DNA from: an uncultured Pseudovibrio sp.
Lineage (GTDB): Bacteria > Pseudomonadota > Alphaproteobacteria > Rhizobiales > Stappiaceae
DNA: 64,000 nucleotides
Reading direction: 5' to 3'
NCBI GenBank assembly: GCA_947496145.1
Contig: CANMBS010000002.1
Coordinates: forward strand, 186,001-250,000
Position numbers and translations under genes: made by a program. Numbering within the stretch: position 1 is the first letter of the stretch; every line of letters starts with the position of its first letter. The notes beneath the pieces are model-generated. The model was not told where the DNA came from and did not search any database. It saw only the letters and a program-made list of their open reading frames with translations. Shown in pieces: positions 26,151 through 35,626 of this stretch.

Positions 26151-26795
26151 ATGCCTTCATGTTTTGTTGATGAAATATTCCCTATTGGAATTTCCCTAGG
26201 GGCATCCGTCAGGGTGGAAAAGCGCAGTCAGGTCAACGTGCTCTTAAATGGCACAGAAAGCAGAAATGCTGTTTGGAAGGGAACACGGCGGCACTTTGAT
26301 ATTGGCTCTGGCCTGCGCACAACCGACGACCTGCACAAGGTTCTTTCCTTTTTTGAGAAAGTTGGCGGACGCCTCTGCGGCTTCCGGTTTCGTGATCCCA
26401 TGGACCATAAATCCTGTGCATATGATTCCAACCCGGCAGCAACGGATGCATTACTGGGCAAAGGCGATGGAAGCAGCAGATTTTTTCAGCTTTCAAAACC
26501 CTTTGGCAGCGGCGGGCACACATGGCAGCGCAAAATCACAAAGCCAGTTGCAGGCACGGTAATGGTCGCTGTCTCTGGAGGACAAAAAAACGTTGGCAGT
26601 GATGTTCTGCTTGACCCCTTAACCGGAGTGCTTGAGTTTCAGCCCGGACACATCCCGCCCCAAAATCACGAGGTGACAGCCGGGTTTATCTACGACACCC
26701 ACACCCGCTTCGATGCTGACCATCTGGAAGTCAATCTCCTCCATTTCGAGGCCGGGCAGGTGCCTTCCATTCCGCTGGTTGAAATTCTGACCTGA
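26151..26795 (+). CDS. GTA distal tail protein, DUF2460 (gp12)
   Basis: A 214-residue DUF2460 protein, the distal tail subunit in GTA. Strong ribosome site (AGGAGGGGTAA) before the ATG. Family parts: VDEIFPIGISLGASVRVEKR, then DLHKVLSFFEKVGGRLCGFR and the C-terminal VTAGFIYDTHTRFDADHLE. It comes after the internal terminator, so its expression needs read-through or a separate start. Confidence 0.88.
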   Translation: MPSCFVDEIFPIGISLGASVRVEKRSQVNVLLNGTESRNAVWKGTRRHFDIGSGLRTTDDLHKVLSFFEKVGGRLCGFRFRDPMDHKSCAYDSNPAATDALLGKGDGSSRFFQLSKPFGSGGHTWQRKITKPVAGTVMVAVSGGQKNVGSDVLLDPLTGVLEFQPGHIPPQNHEVTAGFIYDTHTRFDADHLEVNLLHFEAGQVPSIPLVEILT

Positions 26796-26822
26796 GACTC
26801 CTTAAAAACAGAAAGCACGAAT

Positions 26823-27713
26823 ATGTTCACAACAGCATTCAGGGATCATCTGAATGGTGAAGCAACAACTGTGGCCTATTGCTGGAAGCTCACATCCACC
26901 GCAGGCAAGATGCTTGGTTTCACCAATCACGACCAGTCCCTCTTTTTTGCAGGAACCGCTTATACGCCCGGTATCGGAGCCGACGGTACGCAGGCGCTGG
27001 CCCAGGCCGATTTTCAGGCCGGTCAGCAAGAGGCGCTGGGCATCCTGTCCTCCGACGATCTGAGCGAGCAGGACCTGACCGCTGGCCTCTGGGACAATGC
27101 GCAAGTGGAGGTCTATCTGGTCAACTGGCAGGAGCCGGAAGCACAACACCATTTGCTGCGACGCGGTGCGCTGGGGGAGGTTAGCCGGGATGCCAGCATC
27201 TTCCGCGCCGAATTTCGCTCCATTGCTGCTCGCCTGTCCGAGACCAAAGGCAGGCAACTCTCTCATCAATGCCACGCCGATCTTGGCGACAGCAAATGCG
27301 GTGTTGACCTGACAAGTCCTGCATATATGAAACATGTGAGTATCATCAGGCAGGAAGGCAGCAACCGCCTTGTCATTGAAGGGCAATCAGATGTGAGTGC
27401 GGGCTGGTGGTCCCACGGCAAACTCACATTTGTAGCTGGGCCTTACATCAATCACCCCCTGCGCATTTTAAACCACAGCAAGGAAGAAGGACTGCATAAA
27501 GTCGCCCTTTGGGCACCGCTGGTGCTGGAGCAGTCCTTTCCGGTTTCAGCAAAAGTGTTTACGGGCTGCGACAAAAGCTGGGGCACATGTCAGGCAAAGT
27601 TTCAAAACTCTGACAGTTTCAGAGGCTTTCCCCACATGCCGGGCAATGACTTTATCCTCGCAGGACCAGCAAGCCAGTCCGGTGCCAACAACGGCGCTAA
27701 GTTGGTGGGGTGA
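26823..27713 (+). CDS. GTA tail hub protein, DUF2163 (gp13)
   Basis: A 296-residue protein with N-terminal DUF2163 (CWKLTSTAGKMLGFTNHD; FQAGQQEALGILSSDDLSE) and a C-terminal phage BR0599-type domain carrying four cysteines (SHQCHADLGDSKCGVDL, and TGCDKSWGTCQAKF) before the end FRGFPHMPGNDFI. In RcGTA these cysteines bind an iron-sulfur cluster in the baseplate hub (family knowledge, from memory). It ends at the start of gp14. Confidence 0.9.
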   Translation: MFTTAFRDHLNGEATTVAYCWKLTSTAGKMLGFTNHDQSLFFAGTAYTPGIGADGTQALAQADFQAGQQEALGILSSDDLSEQDLTAGLWDNAQVEVYLVNWQEPEAQHHLLRRGALGEVSRDASIFRAEFRSIAARLSETKGRQLSHQCHADLGDSKCGVDLTSPAYMKHVSIIRQEGSNRLVIEGQSDVSAGWWSHGKLTFVAGPYINHPLRILNHSKEEGLHKVALWAPLVLEQSFPVSAKVFTGCDKSWGTCQAKFQNSDSFRGFPHMPGNDFILAGPASQSGANNGAKLVG

Positions 27714-27715
27714 AA

Positions 27716-28156
27716 ATGCAAATGACACCACAAAACATGATCACAGAAGCCCGCCATTGGATCGGCACTCCCTACCAGCATCAGGCATCAAGCAAAGGGG
27801 CTGGCTGTGATTGTCTGGGGCTGGTGCGCGGTCTCTACCGCTTCCTGCACAAAACCGAACCTCCGGTTCCCTCTGACTACGCCCCGGAATGGGCAGAGCT
27901 GAGTGCTGAGGATCTGCTGTTTCAGGCCGCTCAGCGCTATTTGTATCAGGTGCAGGGAGTCCCGCAAACACCAGAGGCCGCCGAGGTCATCCTGTTCCGC
28001 TGGGCACAGCACGCCCCTTGTAAACACCTTGGTCTCATGAGTACCAAAGACCGATTCATTCATGCCTACGAGGGCGTTGGTGTTGTCGAAAGCCCGCTGG
28101 TTCCCATGTGGCGCAATAAGATTGCAGGCCGTTTTTCTTTTTTCCCGATAGATTGA
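27716..28156 (+). CDS. GTA cell wall peptidase, NlpC/P60 family (gp14)
   Basis: A 146-residue baseplate peptidase. Start at ATG 27716; a GTG at 27710 overlapping the gp13 stop is also in frame. The catalytic cysteine is in GCDCLGLVRGLYR (second Cys, near residue 33) and the likely histidine in CKHLGLM. IGTPYQHQASSKGAG matches the family N-terminus. It should cut recipient peptidoglycan during DNA entry. Confidence 0.9.
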   Translation: MQMTPQNMITEARHWIGTPYQHQASSKGAGCDCLGLVRGLYRFLHKTEPPVPSDYAPEWAELSAEDLLFQAAQRYLYQVQGVPQTPEAAEVILFRWAQHAPCKHLGLMSTKDRFIHAYEGVGVVESPLVPMWRNKIAGRFSFFPID

Positions 28157-28174
28157 TCCAGAAAGGACAGAGCC

Positions 28175-31100
28175 ATGGCAACAATGGTGCTTTCAAGTGT
28201 TGGTGCAGCCGTTGGCGGTGCTGTTGGTGGTCCTGTTGGGGCCGCTTTAGGGCAGGCACTTGGTGCTCTTGGTGGTGCGTGGATCGATCAGCAGGTCTTT
28301 TCTGAGACGCGGGAAACATCCATTGGCAAGCTCAGCGACCTGCAACTGCAAACCGCCGCAGAAGGGGCCTCGCTTCCTTTCGTCTACGGGCGCGTGAGGG
28401 TAATTGGCAATATAATCTGGGCCACGCGGTTTGAAGAAGTCGTCAGCGAAGAAAAACAGGGTGGAAAGTCCACAGGCCGCTCCTCATCTGTCACCAGTCA
28501 CAGTTACTTTGCAAACTTCGCCGTGGCCCTGTGCGAAGGCCCCATTACAGCCGTACGCCGTGTCTGGGCCAATGGCAAGGAACTGGACACCAGCACGCTC
28601 AACCTGCGCATTCATTCAGGCAAAGAAGATCAGCAGCCCGACCCGCTGATTGAGGCCAAACAAGGCACTGCACCAGCATATAAAGGCACCGCCTATGTGG
28701 TGTTTGAGCGTTTGCCCATGGCCCGGTTCGGCAACCGCATCCCCCAGCTTGCCTTCGAAGTAATCCGCTCAATTGAACCACTGGAAAACCAGATCAAGGC
28801 CATCACTCTCATTCCCGGCTCAGGCGAGTTCGTCTACCATCCGAAGGAGATCATCGAGCAGGTGTCTCCCGGCTATTCCCGTTCAGTAAACCAGCACGGA
28901 GAAGGGGACCAGACAGACCTGCTTCGCTCACTGGATGAATTGCAAGCCCTATGCCCCAACCTGAAAAGCGTTGCGCTCGTTGTCTCCTGGTTCGGGGATG
29001 ACCTGCGCGCTTCACACTGCACCATCAAACCCAAAGTCACAGAGCAAAACGCCCACCATCTGCCGGAAAACTGGTCTGTTGCTGGCCTGTCTCGCACTCA
29101 GGCAGAGATGGTCTCCCGCATCAATAATCGCCCTGCCTATGGCGGTACCCCCTCAGACGCTTCCGTCATTGCCGCTATAAAGGAGATAAAGCGCAGGGGC
29201 CTGTCAGTCCTGTTCTATCCCTTTATCATGATGGATATTCCTGAAGGCAATACGTTGCCAGATCCATATGGCGGCACAAAACAACCCAGCTACCCATGGC
29301 GTGGCCGTATCACATCAGACAAAGCCGCAGGACAACCGGGCACCCAGCAGGGAACCAGTGCAGTCGCGGCTCAGATAGATGCATTTATCGGCAACGGCAG
29401 CGACTGGCGGTTCCGCCGCTTCGTCCTGCATTATGCCAGTCTGGTCAAGCAGGCGGGCGGTGTTGAAGCTTTCCTCATCGGCTCCGAATTGCGTGGGCTG
29501 ACACAGTGCTGGGCAGGCAGCAGCAATTTCCCATTCGTCGATTACCTCAAAACACTTGCGACGGATGTAAGGCAAGTTCTCGGCACGGACACAAAACTCT
29601 CCTATGCCGCTGACTGGAGCGAATATGCAGGTTACACGCCGCAACCGGGAGAACTCCGGTTTCCCCTAGACCCTCTTTGGGCACACGCTCCCATTGATTT
29701 CATCGGTATCGACAACTACCTGCCGCTCACAGACCTGCGCGAAGAAGATAACCCGCAATCTGCCTATGATTTGGAAGAACTGCGAGCCGGTATAAGCTCC
29801 GGTGAATACTACGACTGGTACTACCCAGCCCCGGCAGACCGTCAGTCGAAAAACAGAAGTCCCATCACGGACGGCAGTCATAGCAAACCCTGGGTGTTTC
29901 GCCAGAAAGACCTGAAAAACTGGTGGCAGAACCAGCATTTTGAAAGGGTGGGAAACGCCGAGCAAGCCAGCCCCACTCAGTGGGTGCCTCAATCCAAACC
30001 CATCTGGTTTACAGAGCTGGGCTTTCCCGCAGTAGACAAAGGCACAAACCAGCCCAATGTGTTCGTTGATCTCAAATCCTCTGAAAGCACACTGCCACAT
30101 TTTTCGAAAGGCCATCAGGATGACCTGACCCAGCGCCGCGCACTCGAAGCTCACCTAAGTTACTGGGGCAAAGATCATCCGGACTGGCCGAAAGGGGACA
30201 ATCCAACCTCTCCAGTTTATGGTCGCTCCATGGTTGAAACCGATGACACCTTCCTGTGGACCTGGGACGCCCGTCCGTTTCCGGACTTTCCAACCTACTT
30301 AAGTGAATGGGCTGATGGAGATAACTGGCGGCTGGGGCACTGGCTCACAGGCCGCCTCGGTACAACCTCTGCCTCAGGGCTTATCCGCGCCATGCGAGAT
30401 GATTTCGGGCATAAGCTAGACCTCTCCGAGATCGCGGAACTGGGTGAAACTATTGAAGGATACACCGTAGCAGGCCCCACCTCCTTGCGATCCGCACTGG
30501 CCTCACTTCTGCAACTGGCGGGCGGAACAGCCGTAGACAGAGGAACGCATATAGCCATCGTGCAAAGCTACGGGGCCACGTCCGGTAATGGGAAACTGGG
30601 CCTCTCCGATTTCCTTGATGCGGATGAAGAAGGCGAAGGCCCCCTCACACTTTCGCGCAATGATGGCACGGACCTGCCCGCTGAACTGCGGTTAAGAGGC
30701 ATGAATCCAAACAAGGACTATGAAGCAATCGTTGTCTCATCCCGCCGTCTGGAAGGCATGGACCGCAGAACCTCCAGCGTACAGTTGCCAATCACAGTGT
30801 CACTGCCATCAGCCCGCAAGCTGACACAAAAAATGCACCAGTCGCTCTGGATGGACCGTGAAACGCTTCAGTTCAGACTGTCCTTGAGAAAGATAGACCT
30901 GCACCCCGGCGATATAGTTGAAATCCCCCCACAGCTGCTACATGGCGAAAACACACCAGCCAAATGCCGGATTACTCAGATTTCATCTGGTGAGCATCTG
31001 GAGGTAACAGCAACGCGCATCAGCGGACAGTTGATATCAACCGAACTGGGAAGCCCGGGCGATGCCGGGGAACCTGATAAACCTCAGGAAGCATCTGGCC

Positions 31101-32050
31101 CACCCGCCCTGCGTTTTCTGGATGTACCAAGATTTCATTCTGACGGTCCCGATGACGGCAGCCCTGTGGTTGCCATCTATAACGCCAGCTGGCCAAGCGC
31201 CTATCAACTTTACTCCTCCAGTTCCGGCGAGGATTTTTCACCGCTTATGCAGGTTTCAGAACCAGCGACTATGGGCGTTTTACAAACCACACTTGCCAGC
31301 GGCCCCATATGGCGCTGGGATGAAAGCACTCAGCTGACGGTCAAACTTTATGGCGGAAAGCTGCAAAGCCGCAAAACACTGGATGTGCTGGCAGGGGCCA
31401 ATGTATGCGCAGTCCGTAAAGCAGAAGAATGGGAGGTGATACAGTTCTGTAATGCCGAACTGATCGCCCCGATGACCTACAAACTGACTAAGCTTTTGAG
31501 AGGGCAACTGGGCACAGAATATCTTGTTGCAACGCCAGCCGAAGCGGGTGCAGATTTTCTGCTGCTGGATCAGACGGTAAACAAGCTGCCCTGGAACAGC
31601 GATAAAGCAGGCATTGCCCTGTCATATCGCGTCATCCCCGCAGGCAAACCTCTGGGGTACAACTGGGCGGTCAATCAAAGCTATGCCGGAAAGCAGACCG
31701 CACTCAAACCATTTGCGCCCGTCCATCTGAACACCCGGCAACTTGAGGATGGCAATGTAAAGCTGAGCTGGATTCGCAGAACCCGTTGGGAGGGAGATAG
31801 TTGGGCAACCGCCAAGGTTCCTATGCAAGAAGAGGCGCTGGAGTTCTCAATCCGGATAAGTCACTTGGCAAACGAAGCGGTTATACTGAAAGAGCATAAG
31901 GCAGTGGAACAATCCTTACTCATACCCAAAGCAGAACTAAGCTCTTACCTGCCCACAGGTACGCACCAGCTTGTTTTCAGGATCGCACAGTACTCAACCC
32001 GTTTCGGTCTGGGGACAGATGCTCGTTGCACACTAAACGTAACACTTTGA
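28175..32050 (+). CDS. GTA host-specificity / baseplate megatron protein (gp15)
   Basis: A 1291-residue baseplate protein, the last GTA structural gene. The N-terminal 200 residues (LGALGGAWIDQQVF; EGASLPFVYGRVRV) form the hub domain. A GTA TIM-barrel-like domain follows at about 430-720 (FLIGSELRGLT; DWSEYAGYTPQPGELRFPLD; IWFTELGFPAVDKG). A phage-tail_3 domain lies at about 800-960, and beta-rich segments form the C-terminus. Good Shine-Dalgarno GAAAGGA before the ATG. Full length, with no break. It pierces the periplasm and recognises recipients in the family model. Confidence 0.93.
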   Translation: MATMVLSSVGAAVGGAVGGPVGAALGQALGALGGAWIDQQVFSETRETSIGKLSDLQLQTAAEGASLPFVYGRVRVIGNIIWATRFEEVVSEEKQGGKSTGRSSSVTSHSYFANFAVALCEGPITAVRRVWANGKELDTSTLNLRIHSGKEDQQPDPLIEAKQGTAPAYKGTAYVVFERLPMARFGNRIPQLAFEVIRSIEPLENQIKAITLIPGSGEFVYHPKEIIEQVSPGYSRSVNQHGEGDQTDLLRSLDELQALCPNLKSVALVVSWFGDDLRASHCTIKPKVTEQNAHHLPENWSVAGLSRTQAEMVSRINNRPAYGGTPSDASVIAAIKEIKRRGLSVLFYPFIMMDIPEGNTLPDPYGGTKQPSYPWRGRITSDKAAGQPGTQQGTSAVAAQIDAFIGNGSDWRFRRFVLHYASLVKQAGGVEAFLIGSELRGLTQCWAGSSNFPFVDYLKTLATDVRQVLGTDTKLSYAADWSEYAGYTPQPGELRFPLDPLWAHAPIDFIGIDNYLPLTDLREEDNPQSAYDLEELRAGISSGEYYDWYYPAPADRQSKNRSPITDGSHSKPWVFRQKDLKNWWQNQHFERVGNAEQASPTQWVPQSKPIWFTELGFPAVDKGTNQPNVFVDLKSSESTLPHFSKGHQDDLTQRRALEAHLSYWGKDHPDWPKGDNPTSPVYGRSMVETDDTFLWTWDARPFPDFPTYLSEWADGDNWRLGHWLTGRLGTTSASGLIRAMRDDFGHKLDLSEIAELGETIEGYTVAGPTSLRSALASLLQLAGGTAVDRGTHIAIVQSYGATSGNGKLGLSDFLDADEEGEGPLTLSRNDGTDLPAELRLRGMNPNKDYEAIVVSSRRLEGMDRRTSSVQLPITVSLPSARKLTQKMHQSLWMDRETLQFRLSLRKIDLHPGDIVEIPPQLLHGENTPAKCRITQISSGEHLEVTATRISGQLISTELGSPGDAGEPDKPQEASGPPALRFLDVPRFHSDGPDDGSPVVAIYNASWPSAYQLYSSSSGEDFSPLMQVSEPATMGVLQTTLASGPIWRWDESTQLTVKLYGGKLQSRKTLDVLAGANVCAVRKAEEWEVIQFCNAELIAPMTYKLTKLLRGQLGTEYLVATPAEAGADFLLLDQTVNKLPWNSDKAGIALSYRVIPAGKPLGYNWAVNQSYAGKQTALKPFAPVHLNTRQLEDGNVKLSWIRRTRWEGDSWATAKVPMQEEALEFSIRISHLANEAVILKEHKAVEQSLLIPKAELSSYLPTGTHQLVFRIAQYSTRFGLGTDARCTLNVTL

Positions 32051-32230
32051 AAAGCTCTTTTACGGAATAACTGAGGCACTCAGATTAGGGACCGCACAGA
32101 GCCGCAAGAATCTGTTAGAGGAAAATGAAGGCAGATACTTCAGTTCAAGAGTGTGAGCCAGACCTTAGATTTGAATCAGACAACGCCTTATTCATATAAG
32201 GTTCAGCCAGTGCCGGGTAGAAAGCACATT

Positions 32231-32524
32231 ATGAAACACGCAATCCAAAATCTTTGTTTTCGCTTAGGGCCTGCGCTGGCATTAGTCCTCGCTCTTTTTG
32301 TCTGGACAGCCCCAGCACACGCAGCCTGCCTGTCGTCCGATCAGGCACGGCAGGCCGTTGCCAGCGGGCAGGCTCGTCCATTAGGATCCTTAAGCGTAAA
32401 TGGTAAGATTTTGAGCGCCAGATTGTGCCAGCAAGGCGGCAGGCTGGTTTATGTGCTCTCTGTCTTAAACAATGGCAGTGTTTCTGATGTGGTACTGGAT
32501 GCAAGATCGGGCCAGCGCCTGTAA
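32231..32524 (+). CDS. Small periplasmic PepSY-like protein, possible FeuN-type regulator
   Basis: A 97-residue protein from ATG 32231 (an in-frame ATG at 32153 precedes the signal peptide unnaturally). Residues 1-34 are a signal peptide ending APAHAA. The mature part has one PepSY-like unit (CLSSDQARQAVASGQARPLG; LVYVLSVLNNGSVSDVVLDA) with two cysteines. It lies directly upstream of a FeuPQ-like two-component system. In Sinorhizobium a small periplasmic inhibitor, FeuN, is encoded beside feuPQ; equivalence here is inference from position, size and location. It is transcribed towards the same genes. Confidence 0.7.
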   Translation: MKHAIQNLCFRLGPALALVLALFVWTAPAHAACLSSDQARQAVASGQARPLGSLSVNGKILSARLCQQGGRLVYVLSVLNNGSVSDVVLDARSGQRL

Positions 32525-32553
32525 AGATCTTTGGATCGTTGTTTTTCCGCCTG

Positions 32554-32572
32554 AATTTGAACCAATTTGAAC
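32554..32572 (+). promoter_or_regulatory. Direct repeat upstream of the feuP-like gene
   Basis: AATTTGAAC occurs twice at a 10-base period (32554-32562 and 32564-32572), with a related CAATTTGATT about 30 bases further on. OmpR-family regulators bind tandem half sites about one helical turn apart, so this is a candidate autoregulatory operator, 60 bases before the response regulator gene. Confidence 0.4.
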
Positions 32573-32630
32573 TGCGATATGCGCTACCGGAGTTCTGAAA
32601 CAATTTGATTGTCGGGGTAGGGTAACTCTT

Positions 32631-33296
32631 ATGCGAATGTTGGTCGTTGAAGATGATCGCGATTTGAACAGACAACTGTGTGAGGCTCTGGAAGAGGCTG
32701 GTTACGTTGTCGATAAAGCATTTGATGGCGAAGAAGGACACTTTCTTGGTGATACTGAGCCCTACGACGCTGTGATACTTGATTTGGGCTTGCCGCAAAT
32801 GGATGGCCTCAGCGTTCTGGAGCGCTGGCGCAGAGACGGGCACTCCATGCCGGTTCTCATTCTTACTGCCCGTGATCGCTGGAGCGATAAAGTGGCAGGC
32901 ATTGATGCTGGCGCAGACGACTACGTGGCAAAGCCTTTCCATATGGAAGAAGTGCTGGCGCGGGTGAGGGCACTTGTTCGCCGTGCAGCGGGGCTGGCAT
33001 CCAACGAGATTTCTATTGGCGATATTGTTCTGGATACCAAAGCAGGCAAGGTTACCAAAAACGGTATGTCCGTAAAGCTCACCTCCCACGAGTTTCGCCT
33101 GCTGTCCTATCTGATGCACCATAAAGGCCGTGTGATCTCCCGAACTGAACTGGTTGAGCATTTGTATGATCAGGACTTTGACCGGGATTCAAACACCATT
33201 GAAGTATTTGTCGGGCGACTGCGCAAGAAATTTGGCAGTGCTCTGATAGAGACCGTGCGCGGGTTGGGCTACAGGTTGCAGGAAGAAGATGCCTGA
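32631..33296 (+). CDS. feuP: OmpR-family response regulator, FeuP-like
   Basis: A 221-residue response regulator. The receiver domain has Asp8-Asp9, phospho-acceptor Asp51 (VILDLGLPQMDG) and the conserved Lys in DDYVAKPFHM near residue 102. The C-terminal winged helix ends NTIEVFVGRLRKKFG and VRGLGYRL. The run LGDTEPYDAVILDLGLP and DRWSDKVAGIDAGADDYVAK closely recall rhizobial FeuP/PhoP. FeuP controls cyclic glucan export and osmoadaptation in Sinorhizobium (family knowledge). The kinase gene overlaps its end by eight bases. Confidence 0.8.
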   Translation: MRMLVVEDDRDLNRQLCEALEEAGYVVDKAFDGEEGHFLGDTEPYDAVILDLGLPQMDGLSVLERWRRDGHSMPVLILTARDRWSDKVAGIDAGADDYVAKPFHMEEVLARVRALVRRAAGLASNEISIGDIVLDTKAGKVTKNGMSVKLTSHEFRLLSYLMHHKGRVISRTELVEHLYDQDFDRDSNTIEVFVGRLRKKFGSALIETVRGLGYRLQEEDA

Positions 33297-34710
33297 CACC
33301 AGCAACACTGAAAAAGATGGGGCGCAGCCGGAAACCGGCTGGAACCCGATCCGGTACATACGAAGAAAACAACAGGCGTCTCTGGCATGGCGCCTGATTT
33401 TCGTTGCTGGTCTTTGGGCGTTGGTCAGTCTTATTGTTGCTGGTGCGGTGCTGGTCGCGCTTTTTCGTGAAGCGGGAGAAAAAGCGCTGGATGATCGTCT
33501 GGAAGTCCATATGACGGCGATCATCAGTGTGCTGGCGAGTGAAGGGGAGCAAATTTCCCCTGATCCGCGCCGTATTGGCGATCCGCGTTTCAACATGCCT
33601 CTTTCTGGTTGGTACTGGACTGTGCAAAGCGGCAGTTCAGTATTGTTCGAAAGCGAGTCTCTCTTTGGCGATGTTCTTAAGCTTCCCGGGCTGAACGGCG
33701 CTTTAGAAGCAAAAAGCAATATCATCGGCCCTGCTGGCCGAGAGCTGCGTCTTTTGCAAAAACGCATTCAGTTTGGATCACAACCACCCGTAACCATCGC
33801 AGTGGCGGCAAGCACAAAAGAACTGGGCGAGAGCACTGCCTCCTTTGCGCGGCAGGCAGCGATCACTCTGGGTATTCTGGGGTTTGGCCTCATTGCCGCG
33901 ATCTTTCTTCAGGTCCGGTTCGGGCTAAGGCCCTTAACAGAACTTCAGGAAAGCTTGGGCCGCGTCCGTCAGGGCAAAGAAGAGGAAGTTCAGGAAGATT
34001 TACCAAAGGAACTAAAGCCTCTTGCTGTTGAACTGAATGCGTTAATCCACTCCAATCGGGAAGTTGTGGAACATTCCAGAACTCAGGTCGGCAACCTTGC
34101 TCATGCCCTGAAAACACCGCTTTCGGTTATTACCAACGAGGCCCGAAGCTCACAGGAACCGCTGGCGCAAAAGGTTTCGGAGCAGGCTGATATCATGCGC
34201 GGGCAAGTGCAGCACTATCTTGAAAAAGCTCGCATGGCGGCACAGCGCAGAGTGATCGGCGTTTCGTGTGAGGCAGCTCCTGTCATCACACGCATGGCAA
34301 GAGCAATGGAAAAAATCCATCGCGACAAAGCTCCGCAAATCACCGTGAGCATAGATGAGACATTGCTGTTTCGCGGTGAGCAACAAGATCTGGAAGAAAT
34401 CCTTGGAAACTTGTTGGATAACGCCTGCAAGTGGTGTGATAAAAAAGTGTCAGTGACGCTCAAAAATAACGATTCTTCGGCATCACTCCTGAAGCTTATC
34501 GTGGAAGATGATGGCCCCGGACTGGGGACAGAAGAGAAAAAACGGGCGTTACGGCGCGGACAAAGACTGGATGAAACTGTGCCCGGAACAGGTCTTGGCC
34601 TGTCCATACTAGTTGATATTGCAGGTGTTTATGGCGGATCTTTTGAGCTGGATGACAGTAAACTGGGTGGTTTGAAAGCCACCGTCATACTTCCGTCTTT
34701 GACAGTATGA
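33289..34710 (+). CDS. feuQ: Sensor histidine kinase, FeuQ-like
   Basis: A 473-residue inner-membrane kinase. Two transmembrane helices (about residues 36-60 and 195-212) flank a periplasmic sensor of roughly 135 residues. The HAMP/dimerisation region leads to the H-box VGNLAHALKTPLSVI (His near residue 269). The ATPase domain has LLDNACKWCDKKV, EDDGPGL and GTGLGLSI. It overlaps the response regulator gene and forms a pair with it. The sensor domain type is like PhoQ/FeuQ. Confidence 0.82.
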   Translation: MPDTSNTEKDGAQPETGWNPIRYIRRKQQASLAWRLIFVAGLWALVSLIVAGAVLVALFREAGEKALDDRLEVHMTAIISVLASEGEQISPDPRRIGDPRFNMPLSGWYWTVQSGSSVLFESESLFGDVLKLPGLNGALEAKSNIIGPAGRELRLLQKRIQFGSQPPVTIAVAASTKELGESTASFARQAAITLGILGFGLIAAIFLQVRFGLRPLTELQESLGRVRQGKEEEVQEDLPKELKPLAVELNALIHSNREVVEHSRTQVGNLAHALKTPLSVITNEARSSQEPLAQKVSEQADIMRGQVQHYLEKARMAAQRRVIGVSCEAAPVITRMARAMEKIHRDKAPQITVSIDETLLFRGEQQDLEEILGNLLDNACKWCDKKVSVTLKNNDSSASLLKLIVEDDGPGLGTEEKKRALRRGQRLDETVPGTGLGLSILVDIAGVYGGSFELDDSKLGGLKATVILPSLTV

Positions 34711-34907
34711 TGGGAAATATGGATGGGGTTGCATCTGCTTCAAACAGTGCTGATAGTAAGTGTAACTGTGTTTTAAGGGGTTGCCCGGGGAGCGGCTTTT
34801 CAGGCTAATACCGCTGGTTTCGATAAATGCTTGGAGAGGGTTTCCTGAAAAGGCCATCAGGTCTTTCCGAAGAAAACGGATAAGTCGCGAAGCGACAATG
34901 AGGATGC

Positions 34908-35363
34908 ATGTTGGTGCAAAACTGGAAAAAACTAATGGTTCTGTCTGTACTCACCGGCATTCTGGCTGGCTGCGCTACATCTGACCATGCAACCAGCACA
35001 GAAGCTGAGACATCTTCTTCCGTCTTTGGATTCTGGTCCTCAGACAGCGAGCAAAATGTTGCAGCACACGCAGCCATTGACAGCGCGACTGAAGGGGAGC
35101 TGAAAGAGCTCTTGCGCAGTGGGGATTTAGACACGGTTTATAAAGCTCAGAGCAAAGCACTCAACGCAGCTGATGCGGGTAACAAGGTGGTTTGGAAGAA
35201 TCGATTCTCAGGTGCGCACGGCACTGTAAAATCCGGCCCCGTCTATTATGTTAATGACCGCCGATGCCGTGATTTCAAGCACACCATCGCTTATGATGCT
35301 CAAACTCAGGTCATAAAAGGCGCGGCCTGCAAACATGGCGAACGCTGGGCAGCACTCAACTAA
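34908..35363 (+). CDS. Surface lipoprotein, RT0821/Lpp0805-like
   Basis: A 151-residue predicted lipoprotein. The signal peptide ends in the lipobox ILAGCAT, lipidating Cys22. A polar Ser/Thr/Glu-rich linker is followed by a C-terminal domain typical of the 17-kDa antigen/RT0821 group: VWKNRFSGAHGTVKSGPVYY, then RRCRDFKHTIAYDAQTQ and GAACKHGERWAAL. The two Cys may pair. Function unknown; outer-membrane location probable. Monocistronic. Confidence 0.75.
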   Translation: MLVQNWKKLMVLSVLTGILAGCATSDHATSTEAETSSSVFGFWSSDSEQNVAAHAAIDSATEGELKELLRSGDLDTVYKAQSKALNAADAGNKVVWKNRFSGAHGTVKSGPVYYVNDRRCRDFKHTIAYDAQTQVIKGAACKHGERWAALN

Positions 35364-35381
35364 CCGAAGATTTTGCCCGGA

Positions 35382-35412
35382 TCACCCCTTAGGGTGAGGG
35401 AAAGTGCTTTTT
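35382..35412 (+). terminator. Weak terminator-like hairpin after the surface lipoprotein gene
   Basis: TCACCC (35382-35387) pairs with GGGTGA (35392-35397) around CTTA. A short T run comes only 11 bases later, so termination efficiency is doubtful. Confidence 0.35.
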
Positions 35413-35626
35413 ACACTGGTGGAATCGAAATCTCATCAAGGTTTGATTAAGCAATTCCGCCGATAGTTTTATCCAACTCCTACAATCTTAGCGATTGCTG
35501 CAAGCGTGTGGAGCTGAGCTGCCTAAGCCATTTGTGATGGTAATGCTGCTCCCCATAGCATCTCGGTTGCCCCGGCAACAACATGAGCTGTTTTAAAGAG
35601 TATGGCTGCGTACCAGAGAGAGTTGG

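Noticed and set aside
25937-26170. 77-codon frame in the gp11-gp12 gap
   Set aside because: It runs through two hairpins including an intrinsic terminator and has no good ribosome site.
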